Source: an uncultured Duncaniella sp.
GTDB taxonomy: Bacteria; Bacteroidota; Bacteroidia; Bacteroidales; Muribaculaceae
Direction: 5' to 3'
Assembly: GCA_910587515.1 (NCBI GenBank)
Contig: CAJULW010000026.1
Location: 1-64,000 of the forward strand
DNA length: 64,000 nucleotides
Of the stretch, positions 43,776 to 53,041 are shown piece after piece; the stretch's first letter is position 1; every line of letters begins with the position of its first letter. A program made the translations under genes and the position numbers. The notes beneath the pieces were generated by a model. It ran no database searches and was not told the DNA's origin. It was given only the letters and a program-made list of their open reading frames with translations.

Positions 43776-45125
43776 TCAATTAAAAGGCGGTATTATGATG
43801 GATACATCGTCCATGTCGCAGAGAGTCCAATCGATGATAAGTTTTTCTTCTTTGGACTCGGGCGTAATACCGGTGATTTCGAAACGGTAGATATGATTGC
43901 GCAGTAGCATATCGAGGTCGGTCGTTGCTGTTCCGTCGTTGTATTCGGCCAGACGCATCCGATAGACCATGGATGAACCTGCCGCTCCGTCGCCTTTCGT
44001 GGTCACGCGGATATATGGGGCGTTCTGGCCTGTTTGAAGCATTTGCCGCGAATACTCGTAGACATAGCCTGAAAACACCGGACATTTGTCCTCGCGTAGG
44101 CTTGATGCATACTTGTCGTCTGCGAACTCTATGATCTGTCCCGCGCTGATGTCGGTGTCTTTGTCTTCAAAAGAAGGTGGATTGACGTATGTCGCGGTGA
44201 CTGGGATTGTAGGGGCTTTTACTTGTTGCGTTTCGTCTGTCTCTACAGTAGTCCATTGGCCTATGAAGGGAAATAGGGCACCGCTGTTCATGAAACCGTT
44301 TATTTCTACTTTGGCTATCCGGTAGTCATGGTTGGCGTCGGTTTCTTCGTTATATATACCGGTGATATTGATTTTGTCTACAACTTCGATCTTTGCCATT
44401 GTCCTAAGCAGATTCAGGTTTTTCCCTGTGTAAGCCTGTGACAGCGGATATGGGGCGGCTTCGGAACTGATGTCGAGAGCGCCTTTCGGAAGTGTGAATT
44501 TTTGAAAACCAGACATCGGGAAGTGCTGTCTGTCGGGTGTGTCGAAAAGGTTTGCCTGCAGCAGCTCCGTTGCAAGTGGCTTGTCGGTCATGACTGTGGC
44601 CTGTGATGTTGAGCAGATGTCGTCAATGGATGTGACACCTGGAGTCAGGCCTTCGGGTTGTCCGGCTCCCATGCTTTGTCCGTTGGCAGTGGCCATGATG
44701 TAAAAGTCGATAGCTTTCTCCTTGTTGCTGTCGAAGTATGGCTCGTGGATGGCTGCGAGGATTTCGTAGACACTGTAGCTTCCGTTTGTCGATACGACTT
44801 TAGCTTCGGTGGTAAAATCTTGCAAAAGTTTGCGTTCGCTGTCGAACAGCAGGAAACGGAGGTCGGAGAGGACTATGAAGTTTTCCGCACCTGACCCTTC
44901 CTGGTCTCCGTCGGTGTCCGCTGTGCGTGTTATGCCGGTATCGCGTGTGCCGTATGTGTTGCGTGTAAGCACAGTGAATTTTAGATATAGGCCTTCATTC
45001 TTTTCCGTTGGTGCCTCCGGAGCCGGGCAATTTAATTCGTCACCGACACATCCGATCATAATTATGGCTGATAAAAACAGCAATAATCTGGTGTATGTTT
45101 TAATATGTTTTTTTAATCGGATCAT
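43776..45125 (-). CDS. Fimbrillin-like accessory lipoprotein
   Basis: From ATG 45125 this encodes 449 residues with lipobox MIGC (near Cys25). The longer frame to 45206 would run into the previous gene and lacks a signal peptide at its start. The N-terminal domain (LYLKFTVLTRNTYGTRDTG, RDTGITRTAD) carries arginines near the point where mature fimbrillins are cut by Arg-gingipain-type proteases. The mid part (FIVLSDLRFLLFDSERKL) is the usual fimbrillin beta-sandwich. It resembles Mfa3/Mfa4-type accessory pilins. It is 15 bp after the anchor gene and 17 bp before the DUF4906 gene. Confidence 0.7.
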   Translation of the reverse strand: MIRLKKHIKTYTRLLLFLSAIIMIGCVGDELNCPAPEAPTEKNEGLYLKFTVLTRNTYGTRDTGITRTADTDGDQEGSGAENFIVLSDLRFLLFDSERKLLQDFTTEAKVVSTNGSYSVYEILAAIHEPYFDSNKEKAIDFYIMATANGQSMGAGQPEGLTPGVTSIDDICSTSQATVMTDKPLATELLQANLFDTPDRQHFPMSGFQKFTLPKGALDISSEAAPYPLSQAYTGKNLNLLRTMAKIEVVDKINITGIYNEETDANHDYRIAKVEINGFMNSGALFPFIGQWTTVETDETQQVKAPTIPVTATYVNPPSFEDKDTDISAGQIIEFADDKYASSLREDKCPVFSGYVYEYSRQMLQTGQNAPYIRVTTKGDGAAGSSMVYRMRLAEYNDGTATTDLDMLLRNHIYRFEITGITPESKEEKLIIDWTLCDMDDVSIIIPPFN

Positions 45126-45139
45126 AATTTCAGATGTGT

Positions 45140-46204
45140 TTATAAGTCCCCGTATTGCGGGGGCACAACCCGCCAGCCGTTGATGTATATTCTTGATTTG
45201 ACCCATTCCATGCCTTCACCGATAAAAAACACCAATGAATAGTCGTCATAGCGGTCAAGATAATCTTGATTGGAAGTTGCGACATCGTATTTCCCTCTGA
45301 CGATCAAGAGATAGTCTATCAGTGGAATGTCGATGATAGGTTCTTGTCGGCTTTCTATGCTGACCGTGAGACGCTGGGGCATATTGGCCATGAGACGTCC
45401 GGTGCTCAATTCGGCTATTAGGCCTGATGGCATTCCTTTGCCGGCTTTTGATGTCGTCGCATCTTCGTCAAAGTCTGCTTCGGTACTTTCTATGGACCAT
45501 GGTTTGTATGTGAACTCGGGCGAGTTTCCGGCTATGTCGTTGCGGTATGTTATCTCGCTGTTAGCTCCGGAGAGCCGGATATTGAACATTGCGGGGTCTA
45601 TTGGATTGCCGTCGACATTCTGTAAAAATACGGACAGTCGGTTTGTATTCTTGGTCAGCATTACGGGAGCTATGTCGACCGTTCCGTATGTATCCGGAAA
45701 TTCGACATCGTATGCGATGCCATGGTAGAAAGGCCTGATGTAGCGGTCGGAATAGAGGTTTGGGGCTGTACCGAAAAGCGGCAGAGAGGCTGAAAGCTCG
45801 TTTATCGAGGCGGGCGCGTCGCTATTGGCTATCGTGAATGATATAGCATCGGGATTGAGCGACTTGCCTTCGCACCATGCGAGGAGATCGTATTTCCCGG
45901 GTTTCACGTCGACGTCCATATAAAACATATTGTCTGTTGTCAGTTCGCGTTGCTCGGTCTTTTTCAGTACGAGTTTCCCTTGCTTGTCAAAAATATAGAG
46001 CGATACGTCGGATACCTGCGCTCCGAACGCGTCGGAATTCAATATGTTTTTGGTGTATCGGAAACTGACGCGGTAATGAACCGAGCAATCGCCTTGCCCG
46101 TCGTAGATAGCCGAGTCGCAGGATGTCAGACTTATGGCTCCCGCGATCATCGCTGTGACTATAACGGCAGCGTGGATGAATCGACGTATGCTTGACATTT
46201 TCAT
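45140..46204 (-). CDS. FimB/Mfa2-family fimbrial anchor lipoprotein
   Basis: The 354-residue product has a lipoprotein signal (lipobox LTSC, Cys29) and the Mfa2 pattern: GDCSVHYRVSFRYTKN, VSLYIFDKQGKLV and YDLLAWCEGKS. In P. gingivalis Mfa2 anchors the fimbria in the outer membrane and limits its length; this is family knowledge. It is separated from the major subunit gene by a 265-bp gap with a strong terminator (46409-46443), so it is probably expressed at a lower level than the major subunit. Confidence 0.88.
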   Translation of the reverse strand: MKMSSIRRFIHAAVIVTAMIAGAISLTSCDSAIYDGQGDCSVHYRVSFRYTKNILNSDAFGAQVSDVSLYIFDKQGKLVLKKTEQRELTTDNMFYMDVDVKPGKYDLLAWCEGKSLNPDAISFTIANSDAPASINELSASLPLFGTAPNLYSDRYIRPFYHGIAYDVEFPDTYGTVDIAPVMLTKNTNRLSVFLQNVDGNPIDPAMFNIRLSGANSEITYRNDIAGNSPEFTYKPWSIESTEADFDEDATTSKAGKGMPSGLIAELSTGRLMANMPQRLTVSIESRQEPIIDIPLIDYLLIVRGKYDVATSNQDYLDRYDDYSLVFFIGEGMEWVKSRIYINGWRVVPPQYGDL

Positions 46205-46408
46205 AGACCTTGATATTCTGTGGTGTTTTGTGGTTATTATTCGTTTAGGATATATCGGGTGGCGACGTGACGGGGATACGTATTGGCCGCTCGTGATTTT
46301 CTACAGGGGTGGATACCGTCGGTGGTGTCTGGTTGTTGTGGTCGTATCGTGTGGATCTTACACGTTAGTTTGCGGGGAGAGGATGGAAGTGATAGAGGTG
46401 AAAAAAAA

Positions 46409-46443
46409 CTACGGTGGCTATGGAGTGGCGGTAGCCACCGTAG
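46409..46443 (-). terminator. Intra-operon terminator after the major fimbrillin gene
   Basis: On the minus strand CTACGGTGGCTA and TAGCCACCGTAG form a perfect 12-bp stem (11-nt loop), followed by eight T residues. It lies 27 bp after the Mfa1-like stop. The remaining gap up to the anchor gene (46205-46408) shows no other clear signal. Confidence 0.92.
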
Positions 46444-46469
46444 TCAAGATTATAGGGTTATGTCTGATT

Positions 46470-48482
46470 TTATAGGATGATGCCGGTCTGGGGGCCTACT
46501 ACGCGCCAGTTGAGAATGTTTAGGCGATATTTGATGTAGTAGGAGTCCTGTCCCATCGGAGGAACGATTGGATTGTCAGCTCCGTAGAGACCTGTGGCGA
46601 GACCTTCGATACGGTCGACACCGAGAGTGTATACGTGGTTGCGGACGAGTCCGAAATAGCCGGGCTTGACATTTTCCCAATTGATAGTGGCGTTCGGATT
46701 ATTGGCATTGGCTGCGTTGTCCGGATCTTCGTACCATCCGAGATGACGGATGGGTATGGAGAAGTAGCACATGCCTTCGGTATATGCGTAGGCATTGCCG
46801 GTAGATTGCCACAGGGCGTTGTTCACCTGGGTTATGTTAGACTCTTCCACCTGTACATAGTTGTCAGAACCGTTCGGTTTGTAGTATACAGCCTGGCCGT
46901 TAAGATTTTCATTAAGTTGCAAGGTGACATAACGCTGTGGCAAGGCCATGGTGCCGCGAACTTCTTTGGAGGGGTGTGTCACAGAGAAGATAGCTTTCAG
47001 GCTTGTGTTGGCGTTTGTGGAGCGTATTGCAACATAGGGGATAGCAGCCTGAGTGCTGGCATCTGGGTTGGAGATGTAGAGAACTCCTTGCACATCAAGC
47101 ATAGCGTCGACGATGGTTTTTGCATAATCTGCCGCATTGGTGGGCACAGCGTCGAAGTATACGTTATATTTATTGTCTGTCTGATGGAAGAGATAGAAAG
47201 TGGTGTTTTCGGATATCTCTGAGTTGTTTGCGGAGTTCGTGAGTTTGTAACGTCCTGCGAGGATTACAGACGGTGCAGCGGCGCGTGGGTTGAGTGACGC
47301 GAAAGCTGCTTTGCCCATGGTGTTTTCAAGTACGTAGCGGACGTTTTCGGGCTCACCGATAACGTTTGTCTCGTTATTCCATTTGCTGACGCCTACATAA
47401 CCTTCCGAATTTGGGTTGGTAATTTGATTGAAACTGTAGTATTTCAATTTATAGTCACCGACAAGCTTGCCTGCACCTGTAGTTCCGTCGGTCAGCTGAT
47501 CCATGATGTTGTCGGAAACCTGTGGGAATTCTGTTGCGTAGAAAGAAGGAGAACAGCCCCAATAGCTACGCTTTTTGGCCTCGTCGTTCCAAGCCCATGT
47601 GTAACCGAAATAATTGTCGATATCAGATTTGGTAGGTATGACTCCGTCTTTGTCCGCTGAGAATTTTTTTATGGCGAACATAGAGTTCGCGTCAGCGTTG
47701 ACTGTCCATCCTTGTGGAACGAATGTAAGATTGTAGCCGTTTACCTCATAGTCTTTCACTCCGGTGTTTTCGCTCTCGGTGGTGTTGAGTGTGAAGTTTA
47801 CTTTTGCCGCGTAGCGTTCTACGTAGATGTTGATGATTCTGCTATCGTCATCCGACTCGTTGGCTGAGTCGTACGATGGAAAGAACTGACCTTGAGTTAA
47901 GGGAGTGCCTGTGATCTTGACGTTTGGTGCAGATGTCACATTGTCAGTGCCATAGTATGCCGAGTTGCTCATGGAGAAGCCTGTGGCGTCATTCTTGTAT
48001 GAGTAGCGTTCAGCGTCGCGCAGATCAGACATGACTTTTGTGGTTGCCCCTCCGAATTCGTCGAAATTCTGCGGATTGATGAAGCACATGACGTAGGCGG
48101 GAGAGTTCTGTCCTTTTACAAGGTTGATGCTTACGATGGCTTCCGCAAATTTTCCGACGCTGGGATATTGATTATCCGATTTATCGTTGTTAAAATTAAA
48201 GCCTTCTACGTTTGTTTGTGCGTCGATGCGATTGCCGTTACGGTCATAAAATATGAAATTCAATGATTTAACGTCGTTTTCGGTATCGGTGCCGTCAACG
48301 AAATCATTGTCTTCCGCACGTCCGACAACTTGAGGGTTCGATATCGCTATCTTCAGATAGCGCGTCTGATCGGAGTCGACTACCCCGTTGCCATTGCCTG
48401 ATGTCGGGGCGTCATCGGAGCAGGATGTAAGCCCTATCGATAGGGCTGCGATAGCACCGAATAGTAATTTTGAATTTTTCAT
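46470..48482 (-). CDS. Mfa1-family major fimbrial subunit
   Basis: The 670-residue protein begins with a lipoprotein signal (LTSC, Cys21) and a fimbrillin N-terminal domain (RYLKIAISNPQVVGRAEDND, then KSLNFIFYDRNGNRID), with Arg near residue 55 at the likely processing site. The C-terminal domain (about 430-670) ends in NHVYTLGVDRIEGLATG and a terminal strand (YIKYRLNILNWRVVGPQTGIIL) that fits donor-strand polymerisation. It would form the fimbrial shaft. The gene is 79 bp after the DUF3868 gene and is followed by a strong terminator. Confidence 0.85.
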   Translation of the reverse strand: MKNSKLLFGAIAALSIGLTSCSDDAPTSGNGNGVVDSDQTRYLKIAISNPQVVGRAEDNDFVDGTDTENDVKSLNFIFYDRNGNRIDAQTNVEGFNFNNDKSDNQYPSVGKFAEAIVSINLVKGQNSPAYVMCFINPQNFDEFGGATTKVMSDLRDAERYSYKNDATGFSMSNSAYYGTDNVTSAPNVKITGTPLTQGQFFPSYDSANESDDDSRIINIYVERYAAKVNFTLNTTESENTGVKDYEVNGYNLTFVPQGWTVNADANSMFAIKKFSADKDGVIPTKSDIDNYFGYTWAWNDEAKKRSYWGCSPSFYATEFPQVSDNIMDQLTDGTTGAGKLVGDYKLKYYSFNQITNPNSEGYVGVSKWNNETNVIGEPENVRYVLENTMGKAAFASLNPRAAAPSVILAGRYKLTNSANNSEISENTTFYLFHQTDNKYNVYFDAVPTNAADYAKTIVDAMLDVQGVLYISNPDASTQAAIPYVAIRSTNANTSLKAIFSVTHPSKEVRGTMALPQRYVTLQLNENLNGQAVYYKPNGSDNYVQVEESNITQVNNALWQSTGNAYAYTEGMCYFSIPIRHLGWYEDPDNAANANNPNATINWENVKPGYFGLVRNHVYTLGVDRIEGLATGLYGADNPIVPPMGQDSYYIKYRLNILNWRVVGPQTGIIL

Positions 48483-48561
48483 TACAAAAAAATTGGGTTA
48501 GAAATTATTGGTCGATTAATATATGGGATAAAAGGTTTAAGAGGTCGTTGTTATGCTTATC

Positions 48562-49980
48562 TTACTTGGAAATAAATCCGAGTTCACGCAGACAGACGAT
48601 TGCATCACTGGCTTCGGCAACACCCTCTTCAGCGGCTGCTTGTAAGAGTGGAAACGCGCTGTCGTAATTGCCTGTAGTGGCTTCGAGTATACCAAGGGCA
48701 TAGACTGCTTCAGGTGATTTCCCGGCTTTTTTCAGATACTCGCGTGACTTTTCGCTCTCCCCGTGGGCTATAGCCGTGTTGGCGGCGTTGAGGTTGGCCA
48801 CCTCTGAGTCGGGATACATGCGCACGGCCACTTCCATGACCTCACGAAAATCAGGAGAGTCCTTGTCGAGGCTTTGCGCAAGCATGAACAACTCTTCGAG
48901 AGACAGTTTTTGTGGTGCCGTGGCCATTATAGCCGCGATTTCCTTGACGTTTGTATAATGCCGTATAGTATAGTTGACCGCATAGTCGCTGTGACGCAAT
49001 GATGGATAGACTTCGTTGAGCAACACTTCATATTGATCAGGGAAGCTTGTCTTCAGCCGCCATTCGCGTTTGTCGGGATCAAGACTTTCATCCGTGATGA
49101 TTTTAAGAATTCCTTCCTTGTCGGCCAAGTTGTGGCTTCTGACCCATTTGATGAGCCCTTCCCAGTCTTCGGCCTCCCACGATGTGTGCATTACAGACAA
49201 TGGGAATGAGTAGAGTTCGCTTACATAGGTTGTCAGAGCCTCGGTGCGTCCTTTGGCGAGTCGTTCGTTGTTTTTGTAAGGTCCTTCTGGTGATGCGAAT
49301 CCTTTGATAGACAGAGATGTGATCGTGACATCCTTATCACTGCGTACCGCTTCGATGGTCGAGCGTATCTTTGCGAGTTCTTGCGGGTTGCGGTGATATT
49401 CAGGAGAGATGTCCGTACTGTTGATGCGGAAGTCGATATATGCCGAACCGTGAATTTCACGTGTCTTTACCACTTCACCCTCGGGTTTGACGTATACGAG
49501 CACCGGTTTGAACACTTTTGGACGGAAGTCGAGAGAGGCAAGTCCCTTTTCGCTGCTTTCTCCTTCCGCCTCACCGCAGCATCCGTCTGTTTGGCTTATG
49601 ATTTTGAGTGTCGATAGTTCCATCCAGTCAGCGTAGGCAACCATGGCCGAATAGCCATATATGTCTCCCTTGCCTGAACGCATCATTATATATTGCGGGT
49701 GGTTACCGTCATGGCGCATATGTTGGTAGTAGCGTGTGCGGCCCGCTATGAGTAGCGGTTTCAGCCAGATGCTGTCTTGGCCGTCGGTTACCACCGGACG
49801 CAGCCAGATTTCTCGGTTGGCGCGCGTTGGGAAGACGGATGGATTGACACTCATTTTAACCAATAGCTTGCTTTCCGTCCGTTCGACGCTTACATTGCTT
49901 ACGGCTCCGGATGGCAGGGATTGTGCGGTGGCTAAGAGTGTCGTGGCGCACAATGCCATGCTTGCGAATATATTTTTCAT
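48562..49980 (-). CDS. DUF3868 protein with OmpA-like and TPR-like parts
   Basis: The 472-residue product has a signal peptide (residues 1-19), an N-terminal DUF3868 domain (about 20-190; REIWLRPVVTDGQDSIWLKPLLIAGR), an OmpA-like segment (about 220-280; SIKGFASPEGPYKNNERLAKGRTEAL), and a C-terminal helical repeat region (about 370-470) that looks like TPRs. DUF3868 genes often accompany DUF3575 genes in Bacteroidetes fimbrial loci. A periplasmic or outer-membrane assembly role is inferred. It is 16 bp after the DUF3575 gene. Confidence 0.85.
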   Translation of the reverse strand: MKNIFASMALCATTLLATAQSLPSGAVSNVSVERTESKLLVKMSVNPSVFPTRANREIWLRPVVTDGQDSIWLKPLLIAGRTRYYQHMRHDGNHPQYIMMRSGKGDIYGYSAMVAYADWMELSTLKIISQTDGCCGEAEGESSEKGLASLDFRPKVFKPVLVYVKPEGEVVKTREIHGSAYIDFRINSTDISPEYHRNPQELAKIRSTIEAVRSDKDVTITSLSIKGFASPEGPYKNNERLAKGRTEALTTYVSELYSFPLSVMHTSWEAEDWEGLIKWVRSHNLADKEGILKIITDESLDPDKREWRLKTSFPDQYEVLLNEVYPSLRHSDYAVNYTIRHYTNVKEIAAIMATAPQKLSLEELFMLAQSLDKDSPDFREVMEVAVRMYPDSEVANLNAANTAIAHGESEKSREYLKKAGKSPEAVYALGILEATTGNYDSAFPLLQAAAEEGVAEASDAIVCLRELGFISK

Positions 49981-49996
49981 CTTGGTGGGCGTTGTG

Positions 49997-50575
49997 TTAG
50001 AATAAATAGACGAGATTGACAGCGGCCTTTGTCGGACCTACATAATTATGGTGGCGGTTTCGTGCCGTATTGCGTCCGCATCCCGCGCATTCGTATACGT
50101 CATAGCGGGAATGGAGCCATCCTATGCCGATCTCGGTTTCGAGGTTGAAATGACGGCCGAGTATCCATGTGTAGCCGTAGCCTATGCCGACGCCTCCGAA
50201 CCAGCCTTGATATCGGTGGTCTTTCAGTCCGGAAAAGTCTGTGCCGAGAAATTTCGTATTACTGAGATCGATGTGCCCTATATTGTATTTCCCTCCGATA
50301 AGGTGTGCCCCGACAAAGTGTCCGGCAGTTGCGTCGCAGAACCAATATCTGGCCTCAGGTTGGACAAACCAATGCTTCCAGCGTTTCCCTCCGGAGAATG
50401 ACCATGCGTTGAAGTTTCCGGAAAGATCTACGGACCAGCGAGGCGCTACAGTCAGTTCGGCTCCGAGATTGATTGTAGCGGTGGCATCGTAGAGAAGATT
50501 GGTTTTCAGCGCGAATTGCGCGTTGGCCGAGATAGTAGTCATCACTACGAACAGCATACTGTAAATGAATTTCAT
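49997..50575 (-). CDS. DUF3575 outer-membrane protein
   Basis: The 192-residue protein has a signal peptide (residues 1-19, ANA cut site), begins its mature part with QFALKTNLLYDATATINLGAE, and contains the typical DUF3575 stretches RWSVDLSGNFNAWSF and WKHWFVQPEARYWFC. It ends in NLVYLF with a terminal Phe as in outer-membrane barrels. A cluster CAGC near residue 165 is unusual. It is the first gene of the fimbrial operon. DUF3575 proteins are constant partners of FimA/Mfa1-type loci, with unknown function. Confidence 0.88.
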   Translation of the reverse strand: MKFIYSMLFVVMTTISANAQFALKTNLLYDATATINLGAELTVAPRWSVDLSGNFNAWSFSGGKRWKHWFVQPEARYWFCDATAGHFVGAHLIGGKYNIGHIDLSNTKFLGTDFSGLKDHRYQGWFGGVGIGYGYTWILGRHFNLETEIGIGWLHSRYDVYECAGCGRNTARNRHHNYVGPTKAAVNLVYLF

Positions 50576-51085
50576 TTTTGGGGATTTATGATAGAGTTAC
50601 TATTTTGTTAGTATTCTGTTGGAAGTAAAGGTTTAAATTGGCGTGTAAGCCTTTTTGGTTTTTTATTTACAAGCATAACACAATGTTTTTCAGCCTCAAC
50701 ATAAAATTTATTTGTCGATTTGCCATACTTTTCGCATTATGTGATGTGATTAAACTGTCATTAACAGTCTGTCGATGCAAAATTACCAAATCAGGGCATG
50801 AAAATCACCCCCCCAGTTAAATTATGTTAAATAAGAAGGTGGTATTCTACTTTTTAAATTTAATACAAACAATACCTTGGATATCAGCTGTCACAGCCTG
50901 TATAAAATGCGTGTAAGTATAAAAAAGATTGTTGAAAATTAGGTGGTATCGGATTGATGGGTATTATTGCGTTGGGTTGAAAATAATGAAAATGGATGAG
51001 CCTCCACGACCTCAGCGATTAAGATGGATAGTACGATTTGTACCTCCCATCTTAAATTATTATCTGCACTGCGTCTGACTGTTGT
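50576..51085. promoter_or_regulatory. 510-bp upstream region of the fimbrial operon
   Basis: No gene is seen here. A minus-strand TAATTTTG lies at 50785-50778, about 200 bp before the DUF3575 start, with no clear -33 element. GCGTGTAAG occurs twice (about 50641 and 50910), as does AGGTGGTAT (about 50836 and 50941). An inverted repeat TTAAGATGG / CCATCTTAA (51019-51055) lies just after the ygiQ-like gene in its transcription direction. I looked for long inverted repeats of an invertible promoter and found none. Confidence 0.4.
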
Positions 51086-53011
51086 TTATCTTTTTCGGTA
51101 AGGATGTGAGGCTTGAGCCGGAAATAGTCTTTTCAGCAAGTCGTGGCGTTGTAGGCGTTGTAGCGAACGGATGATATCAGGCCGGTATGCACGGTCGTAC
51201 CAGAAAAAGTATTTTCGTTGAGCCGATTTTTCCTCAGGAGTGGTTGCTGTAAACACTTTTTCCCCTGTATAAGGATGATATCCCGTATAATATATCTCTG
51301 TGGAGAGAGTCATCGGGGTAGGTGTGAAATCCTGTATCTGTTCGAGATGCAGATTGAGGTCTTTCGTCTCGGCCGCGAGTTCGGCCATGTCTGTCTCGCG
51401 ACAGGCGGGATGTGACGATATGAAATATGGTATGAGTTGTTGTTTCAGACCGTGGCGCGAATTGACGGTATCGAAAAACGCACTGAATTCATGGTAAAGT
51501 TGAAACGACGGTTTGCGCATCAGATTGAGAACGGTTTCCGACGTGTGCTCCGGTGCGACTTTCAGGCGACCGGACACGTGCGAGACGATCAGCTCTTCGT
51601 TATACCGGCGGTTGGTCGCGTCGATTTTCGCGTCACCGGTGCGGTGCATCGACAGGTCGTAGCGCACACCGCTGCCGATAAACGATTTTTTTATCCCCTT
51701 GACACTGTCGACAGCGTGGTAAAGGTCGAGCAGCGGGCGATGGTCGGTGTTGAGGTTCGGGCATACTTTGGGGTGGAGACAGGACGGACGGAAGCATTTT
51801 TCGCAAGCATCCCTGTTTTTCCCTCCCATGTGATACATGTTGGCGCTCGGGCCTCCGACATCGCTGAGATAGCCCTTGAAGTCAGGCATTCGTGTCACTT
51901 GTTCAACCTCGCGCAAAACAGATTCCTTGCTTCGCGAGGCGATAAATTTCCCCTGATGTGCCGAGATCGTGCAGAAAGAGCATCCTCCGAAACAGCCGCG
52001 GTGGATATTGACCGAGTGGCGGATCATTTCGTACGCGGGGATACGTTTGTCTTTATAGCGCGGATGTGGCATTCTGGTATAAGGAAGGTCGAACGATGCG
52101 TCTATCTCCTCTGTGGTCATCGGAGGATACATCGGATTCACTTTTATCCAATAGCCATTGTGGCGTTGCCAGAGAGTGCGACCATGCATCGCGTTGCTCT
52201 GCTGCTCGATATGTCTGAAGTTTTCTGCCTGTAGACGCTTGTCGCGCGTGCAATCCGAGAGTGAATTAAGTATAATGTCGCTTTCGGACGCATTGAAATC
52301 ACTGTCAGCTATCCTGACGGCTGTTTGCGGAAGATCGGTCATCGTCGATATGCTTTCTCCGTTTTCGAGCCGTCGGGCTATTTCGATAATCGTTTTTTCA
52401 CCCATTCCGTAGCTGATGAGATCGGCTTCGCAGTCGGCCAGCAGTGACGGCCGCAGACGGTTCTGCCAGTAGTCATAGTGAGACAAGCGTCGCATGGAAG
52501 CTTCTATGCCGCCTGCGATAATTGGGGTGTCGGGATAAAGCTCGCGCAGTATTTTCGAATAGACTATTGTCGGGTAATCAGGGCGTGCCCCGTGCCGCCC
52601 TCCTGCTGTATATGCGTCGTCACTGCGTCGTCGACGCGCTGCGGTGTAATGGTTGACCATAGAGTCCATCGCTCCGGCCGACACACCGAAAAACAGTCGA
52701 GGCGCACCGAATTTGCGGAAATCGCGCAGATCGTCCTGCCAGTTGGGTTGTGGTACGATAGCTACATTGTAGCCCTCTTTTTGCAGGATACGACCAAGGA
52801 CTGCTGCTCCGAAAGACGGGTGATCGACATACGCGTCACCGGTCAGTAGAACGACATCGACGTGTTTCCATCCGAGCGCTTTCATCTCCTTTACGCTTGT
52901 CGGCAGATAGCGGTCGATGGAGGGGTATATGGTTTTGTTTTGCGTGGCCGGTGCTGTCAGCGCTATATTTTTCTTTTTTGTGGATTCTCCTTTTTCTCCG
53001 ATATTTTTCAT
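51086..53011 (-). CDS. YgiQ-family radical SAM protein
   Basis: The 641-residue protein matches the YgiQ/UPF0313 group: an N-terminal domain with DVVLLTGDAYVDHPSFGAAVLGR and ADLISYGMGEKTI, a radical SAM core with the [4Fe-4S] motif CFGGCSFCTI (near residue 340), and a YgiQ C-terminal part (CEKCFRPSCLHPKVCPNLNTDHRPL; PEHTSETVLNLMRKPSF). These enzymes are common but their reaction is unknown. The gene starts 30 bp after the uvrB stop, on the same strand, so the two probably share a transcript. Confidence 0.92.
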   Translation of the reverse strand: MKNIGEKGESTKKKNIALTAPATQNKTIYPSIDRYLPTSVKEMKALGWKHVDVVLLTGDAYVDHPSFGAAVLGRILQKEGYNVAIVPQPNWQDDLRDFRKFGAPRLFFGVSAGAMDSMVNHYTAARRRRSDDAYTAGGRHGARPDYPTIVYSKILRELYPDTPIIAGGIEASMRRLSHYDYWQNRLRPSLLADCEADLISYGMGEKTIIEIARRLENGESISTMTDLPQTAVRIADSDFNASESDIILNSLSDCTRDKRLQAENFRHIEQQSNAMHGRTLWQRHNGYWIKVNPMYPPMTTEEIDASFDLPYTRMPHPRYKDKRIPAYEMIRHSVNIHRGCFGGCSFCTISAHQGKFIASRSKESVLREVEQVTRMPDFKGYLSDVGGPSANMYHMGGKNRDACEKCFRPSCLHPKVCPNLNTDHRPLLDLYHAVDSVKGIKKSFIGSGVRYDLSMHRTGDAKIDATNRRYNEELIVSHVSGRLKVAPEHTSETVLNLMRKPSFQLYHEFSAFFDTVNSRHGLKQQLIPYFISSHPACRETDMAELAAETKDLNLHLEQIQDFTPTPMTLSTEIYYTGYHPYTGEKVFTATTPEEKSAQRKYFFWYDRAYRPDIIRSLQRLQRHDLLKRLFPAQASHPYRKR

Positions 53012-53041
53012 CCTGTCTGTTTCGGTGTCTGTATGATGTTT

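Noticed and set aside
50576..51085. Invertible promoter for the fimbrial operon
   Set aside because: Searched by eye for long inverted repeats flanking a promoter, as known for Bacteroides surface loci; only short direct repeats and one small hairpin are present, and no invertase gene is nearby.
51437..52234. 265-codon plus-strand frame inside the ygiQ-like gene
   Set aside because: It is fully antisense to a well-conserved radical SAM gene and has the arginine/valine-rich composition of a shadow frame.
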